Notes: generated by a model not told the origin, from the sequence alone. A stretch of 22,971 nucleotides of DNA from an uncultured Eubacteriales bacterium (GCA_910586545.1 CAJUIQ010000027.1:1-22971), one strand, 5' to 3'; numbered from the stretch's first letter, positions 6,744 to 16,860 are shown. Program-made: numbers and translations.

Positions 6744-6772
6744 TTGCAAAATAGAACGCCAGTGCGTATAAT
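6744..6772 (+). promoter_or_regulatory. Sigma-A promoter of topA
   Basis: TTGCAA at 6744-6749, a 17-base spacer and a perfect TATAAT at 6767-6772, about 55 bases before the topA ATG. It starts 19 bases after the dprA stop, with no terminator hairpin between, so topA and the genes behind it may be transcribed both from here and by readthrough from dprA. Confidence 0.75.
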
Positions 6773-6827
6773 AAACCGTGAATTGTCACATATACCTTAT
6801 ATATTGCGCAAGAAGAGGAGACTTTGC

Positions 6828-9098
6828 ATGACCAATTTAGTAATCGTGGAGTCGCCTGCGAAAGCGACGACAATTAAGGGATATCTTGGTCCCAGCTATC
6901 GTGTTGTCGCTTCCAAGGGACATGTCCGGGATTTACCTAAATCTACGCTTGGAATAGATGTAGAAAATCATTTTACTCCCCATTATATCAACATCCGCGG
7001 AAAAGGGGATTTGATCAAGGAACTGAAGAAAGAGGCGAAAAACGCGGACAAAATATATCTCGCGACCGACCCTGACCGTGAGGGTGAGGCCATATCTTGG
7101 CATCTGTCTACCGCGCTCGGTATTCCGGTAGACAATATAAAAAGAATTACATTTAATGAAATTACAAAGAGTGCGGTGAAAGAGGCGATAAAAGCGCCTC
7201 GTGGACTTGACATGGATTTGGTGAATGCGCAGCAGGCCCGCCGTATTTTGGATCGGATTGTAGGATATAAACTCAGCCCCTTTTTGTGGAAAACGGTGCA
7301 GAGCGGTTTGTCCGCAGGCCGAGTTCAGTCTGTGGCCACACGAATTATTGTGGAACGAGAAAATGAAATCCGCGCTTTTCAACCAAAGGAGTACTGGACA
7401 ATTGACGCCCTGCTTGAAACAGCGCAGGGAAAAGAACTTACCGTACATTTTCACGGCAAAGCCGGAGAAAAGGAAAAAATGGAGCTGCCGGATGAAAAGG
7501 CAGCACAGGTGATTTGCAAAGCAGTAGAGGGAAAGCACTTTACAGCGGTGGATATTCGCAAAGGAACGAAGCAGAAGTCTCCTGCTCCTCCCTTTACAAC
7601 TTCTACTATGCAGCAGGAAGCCTCTAAAAAATTGAATTTCCAGTCCCAGCGGACTATGCGAGTGGCGCAGGAATTGTATGAAGGTATTAACCTGGGATCC
7701 GACGGAGGCGTCCAGGGTTTGATTACCTACATGCGTACAGACTCTCTGCGGATTGCTGCGGAAGCCCAGGCGGCAGCCAGAGAATACATTCAGGAAAAAT
7801 ATGGGGAGAAATATTGTCCGAAGGAAGCGCGTACCTTTAAGTCAAAGGCAACTGCACAAAACGCGCACGAGGCGATTCGTCCCGCATCTATGGCTATGGA
7901 TCCTGCCAAAGTGAAAAAGCATCTTTCCAGAGACCAATACCGGCTGTATAAACTCATTTGGGATCGATTTATGGCTAGCCAGATGGCCAACGCACAGCTT
8001 GCCACTGTGGCAATGGATGTGGAATGTGCAGGGTATTTGTTCCGGGCCACCGGGTATACGGTGACTTTTGAAGGATATATGGCTGTATATGAGGAAACGC
8101 TGGAGTCGGAAAAGGCTGAAAAAGAAGAAAAGGATAAAAATAAGCGGTTGCCAGTGGTAGAAAAGGGAGATACTCTGGAAAATAAAAAAATTCTTCCTTC
8201 TCAGCATTTTACAGAACCGCCGCCGCGGTATACAGAAGCATCGCTGATTAAATTTTTGGAAGAGCGGGGAATCGGAAGACCTTCCACCTATACGCCAATT
8301 ATTACGATTATCAATTCCAGGGGATATGTAACCCGTGAAGGAAAATCTCTTGTGCCAACACCTCTTGGCGAGGTTACTACAAAAATTATGATCGAGTCCT
8401 TCCCGGATATTGTAAACTATCAGTTTACCGCCTCTATGGAAGATAAGTTGGACTGTATTGAAAACGGGAAAGAGAACTTAGAGTCTGTACTGGCCGAGTT
8501 CTACGAGGACTTTGCAAAAGAATTAGAGGAAGCACAGAATACCGTATCCAGGGAGGATATTCAACTCCCGGTAGAAGAGACGGATATTATATGCGAACTT
8601 TGCGGCAGTAAAATGATTGTGAAAAAGGGTCGGTACGGAAAGTTTGCCGCATGTCCCAATTATCCTACCTGCAAAAACACGAAACCGTTGAACAAAAAGG
8701 AAGACAGCGGCGAGGAAAAGGAACCGGAAATTGCGCCTTTTAAATGCGAGGCGTGCGGATCGGATATGGTGCTGCGTACAGGACGATATGGCGCATTTTA
8801 TGCTTGTGTGAAATATCCTACTTGTAAATTCACGAAACAAAAAGTGAAGGAACTGGGCGTAAATTGCCCAAGCTGCGGCAGTCCTCTTGTAACAAAATAC
8901 GGAAAGAACCGCACGATTTTTTATAGTTGTTCTAAGTATCCAGATTGCAATTTCTCGTCCTGGGATCTTCCTACAAATGAGAAATGCCCCAACTGCGGTG
9001 AGATGTTGTATCGAAAAAAAGGAAAGAATATGCTGATTTGTAAAAAAGACGAGTGCGGGTATAAGCAGGAGCTTCCCGATGAGGATACAAAGGCATGA
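6828..9098 (+). CDS. topA: DNA topoisomerase I
   Basis: Type IA topoisomerase that relaxes negative supercoils via a 5'-phosphotyrosine intermediate. Numbering from ATG 6828 (756 residues): the Toprim domain begins VIVESPAKATTIKGYL (E8) and holds the acidic triad motif DPDREGEA at 81-88. The active-site Tyr is Y301 in GLITYMRTDSLRI. ERGIGRPSTYTPII is the conserved gate segment. The C-terminus from C589 carries four Cys-rich zinc-ribbon units (CELCGSKM, CEACGSDM, CPSCGSPL, CPNCGEML, each with a second Cys pair). The start is set by GAGGAG at 6815-6820, seven bases before ATG 6828; an earlier in-frame ATG at 6744 falls in the promoter. The stop overlaps the trmFO start by 4 bases (ATGA), suggesting translational coupling. 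Confidence 0.97.
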   Translation: MTNLVIVESPAKATTIKGYLGPSYRVVASKGHVRDLPKSTLGIDVENHFTPHYINIRGKGDLIKELKKEAKNADKIYLATDPDREGEAISWHLSTALGIPVDNIKRITFNEITKSAVKEAIKAPRGLDMDLVNAQQARRILDRIVGYKLSPFLWKTVQSGLSAGRVQSVATRIIVERENEIRAFQPKEYWTIDALLETAQGKELTVHFHGKAGEKEKMELPDEKAAQVICKAVEGKHFTAVDIRKGTKQKSPAPPFTTSTMQQEASKKLNFQSQRTMRVAQELYEGINLGSDGGVQGLITYMRTDSLRIAAEAQAAAREYIQEKYGEKYCPKEARTFKSKATAQNAHEAIRPASMAMDPAKVKKHLSRDQYRLYKLIWDRFMASQMANAQLATVAMDVECAGYLFRATGYTVTFEGYMAVYEETLESEKAEKEEKDKNKRLPVVEKGDTLENKKILPSQHFTEPPPRYTEASLIKFLEERGIGRPSTYTPIITIINSRGYVTREGKSLVPTPLGEVTTKIMIESFPDIVNYQFTASMEDKLDCIENGKENLESVLAEFYEDFAKELEEAQNTVSREDIQLPVEETDIICELCGSKMIVKKGRYGKFAACPNYPTCKNTKPLNKKEDSGEEKEPEIAPFKCEACGSDMVLRTGRYGAFYACVKYPTCKFTKQKVKELGVNCPSCGSPLVTKYGKNRTIFYSCSKYPDCNFSSWDLPTNEKCPNCGEMLYRKKGKNMLICKKDECGYKQELPDEDTKA

Positions 9099-10423
9099 CG
9101 GTGCAGATTATCGGCGCCGGCCTTGCCGGCTGTGAAGCAGCTTGGCAGGCGGCACGCCTTGGCGCAAAGGTGATGCTATATGAAATGAAGCCGGCTAAAA
9201 TGACGCCGGCTCATTCCTACAGGGGATTTGCAGAATTGGTTTGTTCTAATTCTCTACGCAGTGCGGATATTACCAGTGGGGTCGGTCTTTTGAAAGAAGA
9301 ATTATCCCGTATGGGATCCCTGATCATGGAGGCTGCAAAGGCGACCAGTGTACCGGCGGGCGGGGCTATGGCGGTGGACCGCACGGCTTTTTCCGATTAC
9401 ATTACTAACAAAATTTATACACACCCCGGTATTCAGGTTATCGAGGAAGAAGTGGTAAAAATTCCCGAAGACGGAATTACGATCATTGCAACTGGCCCTC
9501 TTACTTCTGATACCCTTGCGGGAGAAATTGCAAAGCTGGTTGGAAATAGACGGTTGTCCTTTTATGATGCGGCGGCCCCTATTGTAGATTTTTCTACCAT
9601 TGATATGAAGAAAGCGTTTTTTGCTTCCAGGTATGGTAAAGGAACGCCGGACTATATTAACTGTCCTATGAATAAAGATGAATATACTGCATTTTATAAG
9701 GCGCTAATTTCTGCCGAAGAAGCACAGCTTCACGACTTCGAGCAGGGAGAGAAACTGAAGGTATTTGAAGGATGCATGCCTGTAGAGGTTATGGCAAGGC
9801 GCGGGGAAGACACCCTGCGGTTTGGTCCCCTCAAACCTGTAGGAATCAGTCGGCCCGGCACGGAAGAAAAATATTATGCCGTCGTCCAGCTGCGCCGGGA
9901 AAATCGCGAAGGTACTATGTTCAATTTGGTAGGATTTCAGACTCATCTTACCTTTTCGGAGCAGCGCCGGGTGTTCGGTATGATTCCAGGATTGGAAAAT
10001 GCTGCGTTCCTACGGTATGGGGTGATGCACAGAAATACCTTTTTAAATTCTCCGGAGCTGCTGTGCCCCGATTATTCCATGCGTGAACGGGATAGCCTCT
10101 TTTTTGCAGGACAAATGACCGGCGTGGAAGGGTATGTGGAGTCGGCTGCATCCGGCTTCGTGGCAGGACTTTGTGCAGCGCAAAGAGGACTAGGCATCAT
10201 AGAAAAAGAGCCGTTTCCTAAAACGACAATGATTGGCGCAATGGCCCATTATGTAAGCGAAGGCGGCGCGGCCGCTTTTCAGCCAATGAATGCCAATTTT
10301 GGTATTATCCAAAGTCCACCGGAGAAAATTCGAGGCGGGAAAAAGGTACGCTATGCCTTTTATGCTGACAGGGCTTTGAGAGAAATTGCCAACATAATAG
10401 ATAAAGGATTTTTTGACATATGA
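9095..10423 (+). CDS. trmFO: tRNA:m5U54 methyltransferase, folate/FAD-dependent
   Basis: TrmFO (formerly Gid) makes 5-methyluridine at position 54 of tRNA using methylenetetrahydrofolate and reduced FAD. The 442-residue product starts with the FAD-binding fold MTVQIIGAGLAGCEAAWQAA (GAGLAG at 7-12), followed by FAELVCSNSLRS, where C50 matches a conserved family Cys, and by EGCMPVEVMARRG with C227, the expected catalytic Cys. The C-terminal FAD contact region reads FFAGQMTGVEGYVESAASGF. The length is normal. It overlaps topA by 4 bases at one end and plsX by 4 bases at the other (ATGA both times). The topA-trmFO pair is common in Firmicutes. Confidence 0.97.
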   Translation: MTVQIIGAGLAGCEAAWQAARLGAKVMLYEMKPAKMTPAHSYRGFAELVCSNSLRSADITSGVGLLKEELSRMGSLIMEAAKATSVPAGGAMAVDRTAFSDYITNKIYTHPGIQVIEEEVVKIPEDGITIIATGPLTSDTLAGEIAKLVGNRRLSFYDAAAPIVDFSTIDMKKAFFASRYGKGTPDYINCPMNKDEYTAFYKALISAEEAQLHDFEQGEKLKVFEGCMPVEVMARRGEDTLRFGPLKPVGISRPGTEEKYYAVVQLRRENREGTMFNLVGFQTHLTFSEQRRVFGMIPGLENAAFLRYGVMHRNTFLNSPELLCPDYSMRERDSLFFAGQMTGVEGYVESAASGFVAGLCAAQRGLGIIEKEPFPKTTMIGAMAHYVSEGGAAAFQPMNANFGIIQSPPEKIRGGKKVRYAFYADRALREIANIIDKGFFDI

Positions 10424-11430
10424 AAATTATATTGGATGCTATGGGAGGCGATTTTGCCCCTTTAGAGGTGGTGAAGGGCGCAGCTCTTGCGGCGGGGCAG
10501 TATCCCCAGGTAAAGCTGGTACTGGTCGGAGATGAAGAGAAGATCCGCAGTGTGGCAAAAGAAGCCGATACTGTGATAGATGGCCTGCAGATTGTTCATA
10601 CGACTGAGGCGATCACAATGGAAGACGATCCTATGTCTATATTGAAAGCAAAAAAGGATTCCTCTATGGGGAGGGGGCTGCGACTTTTGCGAGAAGATGG
10701 AGACGCCTTCATTTCTGCTGGAAATACCGGCGCACTCCATACAGGAGCATCTCTAATCGTTCGGTGTCTGCCGGGTGTACACAGAGCTTGCATCGGTACG
10801 GTCCTGCCCTTTGAAATACCGGTTCTTCTGCTGGACAGCGGCGCGAACGCTGCGATTCAGCCGGAGTATTTGGCCCAGTGGGCGCTGACAGGAAGCGTTT
10901 ATGCTTCCCGCATCCTTGGAGTAGAAAATCCCAGGGTGGGACTTCTAAATATTGGCGCCGAGGAATCAAAGGGAACTCCGGCAGTGGCGGCGGCCTACGG
11001 AATTTTAAAGCAGCTGTCCGGCATCCATTTTGTAGGCAATGTGGAAGCTAGAGATGTCCCTTTTGGAAAATGTGATATCCTACTGACCGATGGATTTACC
11101 GGAAATATCCTTTTGAAATACACAGAAGGCATGGGCTCGATGTTCTTTGGTCTGATGAAAGATATGTTTTATAAAAATACTGCCACAAAGCTGGCTGCGC
11201 TTGCCGTAAAAAAAGGCCTGCGGCAGATTCGGGATACTTTCGATGCGTCTGCATATGGTGCGGCTCCGATCATCGGTCTTGCAAAACCAGTGTTTAAAGC
11301 GCATGGTAACGCGGAGGCGTCTACGATTGCAAGCGCGATAAGGCAAGCAGTGCGGTATGTAGAAGGCGGCGCTGCAAAAGCTATGGCGGAGTTGTCTTTT
11401 GCCCAGATTGAGACAGAAACAGAACAATAA
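10420..11430 (+). CDS. plsX: Phosphate acyltransferase PlsX
   Basis: PlsX turns acyl-ACP into acyl-phosphate, the donor used by PlsY to acylate glycerol-3-phosphate in phospholipid synthesis. The 336-residue product starts with the family signature MKIILDAMGGDFAPLEVVKG and holds FISAGNTGALHTGASLIV, LLDSGANA, GLLNIGAEESKGT and DILLTDGFTGNILLKYTEG. Normal length. It overlaps trmFO by 4 bases, and rnc starts 17 bases after it. In many Firmicutes fab genes and/or acpP lie between plsX and rnc; here there is no room for them. Confidence 0.97.
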   Translation: MKIILDAMGGDFAPLEVVKGAALAAGQYPQVKLVLVGDEEKIRSVAKEADTVIDGLQIVHTTEAITMEDDPMSILKAKKDSSMGRGLRLLREDGDAFISAGNTGALHTGASLIVRCLPGVHRACIGTVLPFEIPVLLLDSGANAAIQPEYLAQWALTGSVYASRILGVENPRVGLLNIGAEESKGTPAVAAAYGILKQLSGIHFVGNVEARDVPFGKCDILLTDGFTGNILLKYTEGMGSMFFGLMKDMFYKNTATKLAALAVKKGLRQIRDTFDASAYGAAPIIGLAKPVFKAHGNAEASTIASAIRQAVRYVEGGAAKAMAELSFAQIETETEQ

Positions 11431-11447
11431 ATGTAATGGAGATTTAT

Positions 11448-12182
11448 ATGTCTGAAAATACAAAAATGCCAAGAGATCCAAGGCTTTTGGAAAAAACGAT
11501 CGGATATTATTTTCGGGATCGGAGTTTATTGCAGACGGCGTTGACCCATTCTTCTTATACAAATGAGCTGCGTTCTAAAGGTATAGACAGTCACTGCAAT
11601 GAGCGCTTGGAATTTTTGGGTGATTCAGTTTTGTCTGTCATTGTAAGCAGATATTTGTTTTCGGAATTCGCGTCTCGCCAGGAAGGGGATTTGACGAAAA
11701 TCCGTGCTGCTGTAGTTTGCGAAAAAGCTCTTGCCAAATATGCAGCCAAAATTTCTCTTGGGGAATATTTGCTTTTGGGTCACGGCGAGGATAAAAATGA
11801 CGGCCGTCATCGGCCGTCCATCACAGCAGACGCTTTTGAAGCGATGCTTGGCGCCTTTTATCTGGATTCCGGATATAACTGCGATAAAATTGCAAAATTT
11901 TTGCTTCCTTTTGTTCAGAAAGAAATTGCCTATACTGGTGAAGAGGCTTCCTTTGTGGATTATAAAACGGCTCTGCAGCAGATTGTACAGCAGGCAAGCG
12001 GAGAAAAGCTGCGATATGTTTTGGTTGGTGAAAGCGGTCCGGATCATGACAAAAGCTTTCAGGTGGAAGCACGCCTTAACTCCAATGTGATTGGTCACGG
12101 TATTGGTAATACCAAACGTGCGGCAGAGCAGAACGCTGCCAAAGAAGCCTTGGCGCTTTTCGGCGGCTCGGAACAGAAGTGA
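11448..12182 (+). CDS. rnc: Ribonuclease III
   Basis: Double-strand-specific endoribonuclease that processes rRNA precursors and cleaves structured mRNAs. Numbering from ATG 11448 (244 residues): the catalytic domain covers about 10-155 with the signature NERLEFLGDSVL at 51-62 (E55, D59 metal-binding) and the second acidic cluster in ITADAFEAMLGAFYLD. The double-stranded RNA-binding domain runs from about D171 (DYKTALQQIVQQASGE) to 240 (KRAAEQNAAKEALALF). ATG 11448 has GGAGA five bases upstream; the earlier in-frame ATG at 11436 has no ribosome-binding site and overlaps that GGAGA. It follows plsX closely and is followed by a radical SAM gene after 6 bases. Confidence 0.97.
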   Translation: MSENTKMPRDPRLLEKTIGYYFRDRSLLQTALTHSSYTNELRSKGIDSHCNERLEFLGDSVLSVIVSRYLFSEFASRQEGDLTKIRAAVVCEKALAKYAAKISLGEYLLLGHGEDKNDGRHRPSITADAFEAMLGAFYLDSGYNCDKIAKFLLPFVQKEIAYTGEEASFVDYKTALQQIVQQASGEKLRYVLVGESGPDHDKSFQVEARLNSNVIGHGIGNTKRAAEQNAAKEALALFGGSEQK

Positions 12183-12188
12183 GCTGCT

Positions 12189-13202
12189 ATGAAAAAACAT
12201 AGTAATATTCCGATATTTATACAGCATATGGGCTGTCCAAATCAGTGCGTCTTTTGTGACCAACACACGATTACGGGCGCCCATTCTTTTTGTGAAGAAT
12301 CGGTGCGTCAGGATATTGATACCGCACTAGAGACAATAGGCAACAGAGAGTGTGAAATTGCTTATTTTGGAGGTTCTTTTACAGGAATCGACAGAAGTCA
12401 AATGCTCCGTCTGCTGGACCTTGCACGAGAATATACTGATCGAGGGGTGGTGCAGGGAATTCGTCTGTCTACCAGACCTGATTATATTTCCCCGGAAATT
12501 GTGGAGATTCTTCTTCAATACCCGATTTGTGCAGTGGAGCTTGGTATTCAAAGTATGGATGATATGGTGCTTGCCGCTAGCCGGCGGGGACATGCTGCCG
12601 GGGATACAACGACGGCATGTATGCTTTTGCGCAAGGCAGGCATTCCTTTTGTGGGGCAAATGATGACAGGTCTGCCTGCTGCTAATATAGCGACAGAAAC
12701 AGAGACCGCACAGCAAATTTGCGAGATGGGCGCCTGCGGCACACGGATTTATCCGTGTATTGTATTTCAAAAAACGCCACTAGCCCATATGGTGGAGGAT
12801 GGAACTTATACGCCTTTGTCCGTAGAGGAAGCAGTGGAGCGCAGCGCCGCTGCGCTGGAAGTATTCGACGCTTATGGAGTGCCGTGTCTGAAGATTGGCT
12901 TGCACGATGGGGAGGGACTTCACAGATCAGATACTTATTTTGCCGGTCCACATCATCCCGCTTTGGGTGAGATGGTGCGCAGCAAAGTATATTTGCATAA
13001 AATAGAAGCCGCCCTGCAGGATTTTGATTTGCTTGTGAAAAAAACGATTCGTATCGGCGTAGCAAAGGGACACGTTTCCATGGCCGTAGGACAGAATAAA
13101 GAGAATAAACGTCGTATTTTGGAAAAAAGCGGGGCGAAATCTGTGAAAATTCTTGAAAATCCTTGCCTGCGCGGCTATAATATTACTATTGATGTTTTAT
13201 AA
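12189..13202 (+). CDS. Elp3-like radical SAM protein
   Basis: Predicted radical S-adenosylmethionine enzyme with the cluster-binding motif C16-x3-C20-x2-C23 (HMGCPNQCVFCDQHTITG). The rest resembles the radical SAM core of the Elp3 family: IAYFGGSFTGID, GIRLSTRPDYISPEIVEIL, AVELGIQSMDDMVLAASRRGH, QMMTGLP. There is no GNAT acetyltransferase domain; the protein stops at 337 residues. The substrate is unknown. Genes of this type are found between rnc and smc in many Clostridia, which fits a role tied to RNA or ribosome metabolism, but that is inference from position. ATG 12189 lies 6 bases after the rnc stop, with GAACAGAAG / GAGCTG as a weak ribosome-binding region; coupling to rnc is likely. 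Confidence 0.88.
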   Translation: MKKHSNIPIFIQHMGCPNQCVFCDQHTITGAHSFCEESVRQDIDTALETIGNRECEIAYFGGSFTGIDRSQMLRLLDLAREYTDRGVVQGIRLSTRPDYISPEIVEILLQYPICAVELGIQSMDDMVLAASRRGHAAGDTTTACMLLRKAGIPFVGQMMTGLPAANIATETETAQQICEMGACGTRIYPCIVFQKTPLAHMVEDGTYTPLSVEEAVERSAAALEVFDAYGVPCLKIGLHDGEGLHRSDTYFAGPHHPALGEMVRSKVYLHKIEAALQDFDLLVKKTIRIGVAKGHVSMAVGQNKENKRRILEKSGAKSVKILENPCLRGYNITIDVL

Positions 13203-13225
13203 AATATGTAAAATGAGGTGGCGCT

Positions 13226-16200
13226 GTGTATCTGAAAACCCTGGAACTTCACGGATTTAAGTCTTTTCCTGAAAAAACAGTTTTGCACTTCAATCCGGGC
13301 GCTACAGTTATTGTGGGACCCAATGGAAGCGGCAAATCTAATATTACGGACGCGATGCGCTGGGTGCTTGGGGAGCTTTCCACTAAAAATATTCGCGGCA
13401 GCAAAATGGAAGATGTGATTTTTGTGGGCGCGGATGGTCACCGTCCCATGAGTTTTGCGGAGGTTTCCGTTACCTTTGATGACTCCCAGGCGCCCCGTAA
13501 GCTGAATTGCCCTCACGAGGAGGTAACCGTGACCCGGCGGTATTACCGGGGCGGGGAAAGTGAATATCTTATAAATCGACAGGCATGCCGTCTGAAGGAC
13601 ATATACGAGCTTTTCATGAATACCGGCATCGGTAGAGAAGGCTATTCCATTATCGGTCAGGGAAAGATTGCAGAGATCATTTCCAAAAGAAGCGAGGACA
13701 GACGAGGTATTTTTGAGGAGTCGGCCGGAATTTCTAAATACCGATATAAAAAAACTGAATCACAGAAAAAGCTTTCTCAAACAGAGGACAATATGACCCG
13801 TGTACTGGATATTTTCTCTGAACTGGAAGCCAGAGTTGGCCCTTTAGAGCGAGATGCGCAGAAAGCACGCAAATATCTGGAGCTTTATGAAGAAAAAAAA
13901 CAGCTGGATGTATCTTTATGGCTGTATGATATGGAAAAATTGCGGGGAGAGGCAGACACTCTCGGCATTCAGTGTCGACAGTCTGCCCATGAATTGGAAA
14001 TGGCGCAGGATACGGAGGCCCAATTAGAGGCGCAATATGAACGGATGTTTGACGCCTCTCAGGAGAATAAACAGGTATCTGGCCAACTATATGATAAAAT
14101 CAAGGGGATCACAGAGGAAATCCACCAGTTGGAGCAAAGCTATCAGACTTTGGAATCTGATATTACCCACAAGTCGGCTATGGCGCAGGATGCTGACGCA
14201 TCTCGACAGAAATCGTTAGATGCTGCAGCCCGAGAAGAGGCCTATGCCGAGGAATTGCGAGAACGTCTGTTGAAAAACGGGCAGGAAATGGATAGGCTGC
14301 AGGAAGAAGTCGGCTGCCTGGATACGAAAAAGAAAACTTGTGTAGAGAAGAAAGCGGCGCTGGAAACTTCTTTGGCCGCCGCCCTTCAGGAAATACAGGA
14401 AAAAGAACGCGTGCTAAGTGAATTGCGTGTGCGGTTTAGCGTACTGGAAAACAGCATCCATACACAAAGTGATCGCCAGGCACAAATCGGAGAAGAAACT
14501 CGACGATATCAAGAAAAACTTTCGGAAATCGAAAAGGGGCTGTCCGATTGCCGCGCCTCTGTAGAGTTATATGAATCGGCACTCAAAAAATCCGACGAGG
14601 AGGTTGCACGCTGTGACAAAGAACTGCTTGCTCTGTCCGATAAGGCGGAAATCGCAAGAAAAGATTTAGCCGATCAGCAGGCTGATGCGCAAGCACTGTC
14701 AAGCAGGATTGCCGCCCTGATGCGGATGCAGGAACATTTTGACGGATATAATAATAGTGTTCGCTTTGTAATGAAGGCACATACCGAAGGAAAACTGAAA
14801 GGAATTCACGGACCGATCTCCCATTTAATTCGAGTACAGGAAGAATACAGGGTAGCGTTGGAAACGGCGCTGGGCGCTAATATGCAAAATATTGTGGTGG
14901 ACGACGAGGTGTCTGCTAAGAGTGCAATATATGCTTTAAAAAATGCCGGAGCTGGCCGCGCAACCTTTTACCCTCTTACATCCATGCAAAGCGGTACGAG
15001 AAATCGAGAGCTGCTGGACGCTGCAGGCCAAAAAGGATTCGTAGGCTTTGCAGACGAACTTTTAGAAACCAAAGCGCAGTATAAAGCTGTAATTGCCAGT
15101 ATTATCGGACGAATCGCTGTTTTTGACAACATCGAAAACGGAACGGATGTAGCGCGTAGGTGCGGATGGAAAATTCGAATTGTAACGCTGGATGGACAAC
15201 AAATCAATATGGGCGGTTCCCTTACAGGCGGATCTGTACGTAAGGACTCTGGTATGCTCAGCCGAGGGGCGCATATTGAAAAGCTGAAGGAGCAGAAGGC
15301 GCAGTCCGACAAGGATGCCGCTGCGGCCCAGAAACTTTTGCAGACGTTGGAAGGAAAAATTACAGAGCTGCAGAATTATCGCCGTAAAGAAGACGAAAAG
15401 GCAAAGCTGTCCGAGGTAATGCTGCGTACGGAACGGAGTCAATTGGATGAATATGAAGCAAACCGCGGTGTCATCGATAATTTGCTTGGACAGCTTGCAG
15501 AGGATCAGAAGCAGCTTGCCCTGGTCGGTGAGCAAGGCGATGCGGACATGCAGCGTCTGAAAGAGCTAATGCAGGAATTGGAGGCGGAAATCGGAGCGAT
15601 TGCCTCTAAACGTGCCCAGATAGATATTGAACGCAATGCTTTGGACGATTCCATTCGAGAGACGGATGAAAAACGGGGAGAGGCGCAGATTTCTATTGCA
15701 GAACATATGCGAGACGCCCAAAATTTGCAGGAATCCATAGACGCGTCGCTGATACGTGCAGGTGAGCACCATAGTGCGGGTGATGAATATAAAAACACGG
15801 CTGCGTCCCTTCGGGATGCAGCGCTCCAGGCACAAAAACTAACAGAAAACCGTAAGCAGGAGGCAGCAGACCTGCGGGCAACCTTATCCGCGGCCGAACA
15901 GGAACGCGTTCGTTTAGAAGCTGGCAATGCAGAGTATGACCGCCGTCTCAATGAGATACGTTTGAAAACAAAAGATGTGGCCGCAAAGCGCGAGCTATTG
16001 TTTCGTGCACATACTGCCAACGAAACAAAACTGGAGCGGCTGAATGATAATGTAGATAAAATGACAACCCGTCTGTGGGATGAATATGAGCTAACCCACA
16101 GTACGGCGATGGCCATGGATATTCCTGCTGTGACAGAACAGTCGCGCGGGACAGTGGCGGCCAAGCTCACTGAAATGAAAAATACCATCAAAGGGCTGGG

Positions 16201-16831
16201 CAACGTAAATGTTGGAGCAATTGATGAATATAGTGCACTGAAAGAGCGATATGATTATCTTGGGGAACAGCTGGCGGATCTGCGAGCTTCTAAAGAGGAG
16301 CTGGAAAAGATCATAGAATCTATAGACGCGGAAATGGAACGGATGTTCGTTGCGGCGTTTAATCAAATCAATCAATATTTTGGTGAAACATTCCGCGAAT
16401 TGTTCGGCGGCGGCAGCGCCCATTTGGTGCTTACCGATCCGGAGCATGTGTTAGAGTCAGGCGTAGAAATCAACGCAGCCCCTCCTGGGAAAATGGTAAA
16501 AAATCTAAATTTGCTGTCGGGTGGAGAGCAGGCGTTTGTGGCTATAGCATTGATTTTTGCCATGATTCGCGTGAACCCGTCACCGTTCTGTATTTTTGAC
16601 GAGATTGAGGCTGCGCTGGATGAGGTCAACGTCACCAGAGTGGCCAATTATGTAAAGCGGTTTTCCAAGGAACTGCAGATTATCTTGATTTCTCACCGAC
16701 GTGGTATGATGGAAACTGCCGACACCCTGTATGGTGTGACGATGCCAAGACGTGGAGTATCCAAAGTATTTACACTAGACGTAGCGGCGGTAGCGAGGGA
16801 TAAATCGGTAGCTGAACAGTTTACCCAGTAA
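13226..16831 (+). CDS. smc: Chromosome segregation protein SMC
   Basis: ATPase of the SMC-ScpAB condensin that organises and separates chromosomes. 1201 residues, slightly longer than usual. Walker A GPNGSGKSN at 31-39. First coiled coil at about 170-500, with many Glu/Lys/Gln heptads. Hinge at about 505-670 (FDGYNNSVRFVM, KGIHGPISHLI, VALETALGANMQNIVV, ending INMGGSLTGGS). Second coiled coil at about 680-1020. ABC signature LSGGEQAFVAIAL from 1097. Walker B FCIFDEIEAALDE with D1125 and E1126. Translation starts at GTG 13226, five bases after GAGGTG at 13215-13220. scpA and scpB are not in the window. It lies 23 bases after the radical SAM gene and upstream of ftsY, the standard Firmicutes order. 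Confidence 0.98.
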   Translation: MYLKTLELHGFKSFPEKTVLHFNPGATVIVGPNGSGKSNITDAMRWVLGELSTKNIRGSKMEDVIFVGADGHRPMSFAEVSVTFDDSQAPRKLNCPHEEVTVTRRYYRGGESEYLINRQACRLKDIYELFMNTGIGREGYSIIGQGKIAEIISKRSEDRRGIFEESAGISKYRYKKTESQKKLSQTEDNMTRVLDIFSELEARVGPLERDAQKARKYLELYEEKKQLDVSLWLYDMEKLRGEADTLGIQCRQSAHELEMAQDTEAQLEAQYERMFDASQENKQVSGQLYDKIKGITEEIHQLEQSYQTLESDITHKSAMAQDADASRQKSLDAAAREEAYAEELRERLLKNGQEMDRLQEEVGCLDTKKKTCVEKKAALETSLAAALQEIQEKERVLSELRVRFSVLENSIHTQSDRQAQIGEETRRYQEKLSEIEKGLSDCRASVELYESALKKSDEEVARCDKELLALSDKAEIARKDLADQQADAQALSSRIAALMRMQEHFDGYNNSVRFVMKAHTEGKLKGIHGPISHLIRVQEEYRVALETALGANMQNIVVDDEVSAKSAIYALKNAGAGRATFYPLTSMQSGTRNRELLDAAGQKGFVGFADELLETKAQYKAVIASIIGRIAVFDNIENGTDVARRCGWKIRIVTLDGQQINMGGSLTGGSVRKDSGMLSRGAHIEKLKEQKAQSDKDAAAAQKLLQTLEGKITELQNYRRKEDEKAKLSEVMLRTERSQLDEYEANRGVIDNLLGQLAEDQKQLALVGEQGDADMQRLKELMQELEAEIGAIASKRAQIDIERNALDDSIRETDEKRGEAQISIAEHMRDAQNLQESIDASLIRAGEHHSAGDEYKNTAASLRDAALQAQKLTENRKQEAADLRATLSAAEQERVRLEAGNAEYDRRLNEIRLKTKDVAAKRELLFRAHTANETKLERLNDNVDKMTTRLWDEYELTHSTAMAMDIPAVTEQSRGTVAAKLTEMKNTIKGLGNVNVGAIDEYSALKERYDYLGEQLADLRASKEELEKIIESIDAEMERMFVAAFNQINQYFGETFRELFGGGSAHLVLTDPEHVLESGVEINAAPPGKMVKNLNLLSGGEQAFVAIALIFAMIRVNPSPFCIFDEIEAALDEVNVTRVANYVKRFSKELQIILISHRRGMMETADTLYGVTMPRRGVSKVFTLDVAAVARDKSVAEQFTQ

Positions 16832-16860
16832 ATATACATATCGTATGAATGGAGACAACT

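Noticed and set aside
15505..16203. Minus-strand open frame of 232 codons inside smc
   Set aside because: Ser/Arg-rich low-complexity translation typical of the reverse strand of coiled-coil genes; smc is intact across it.
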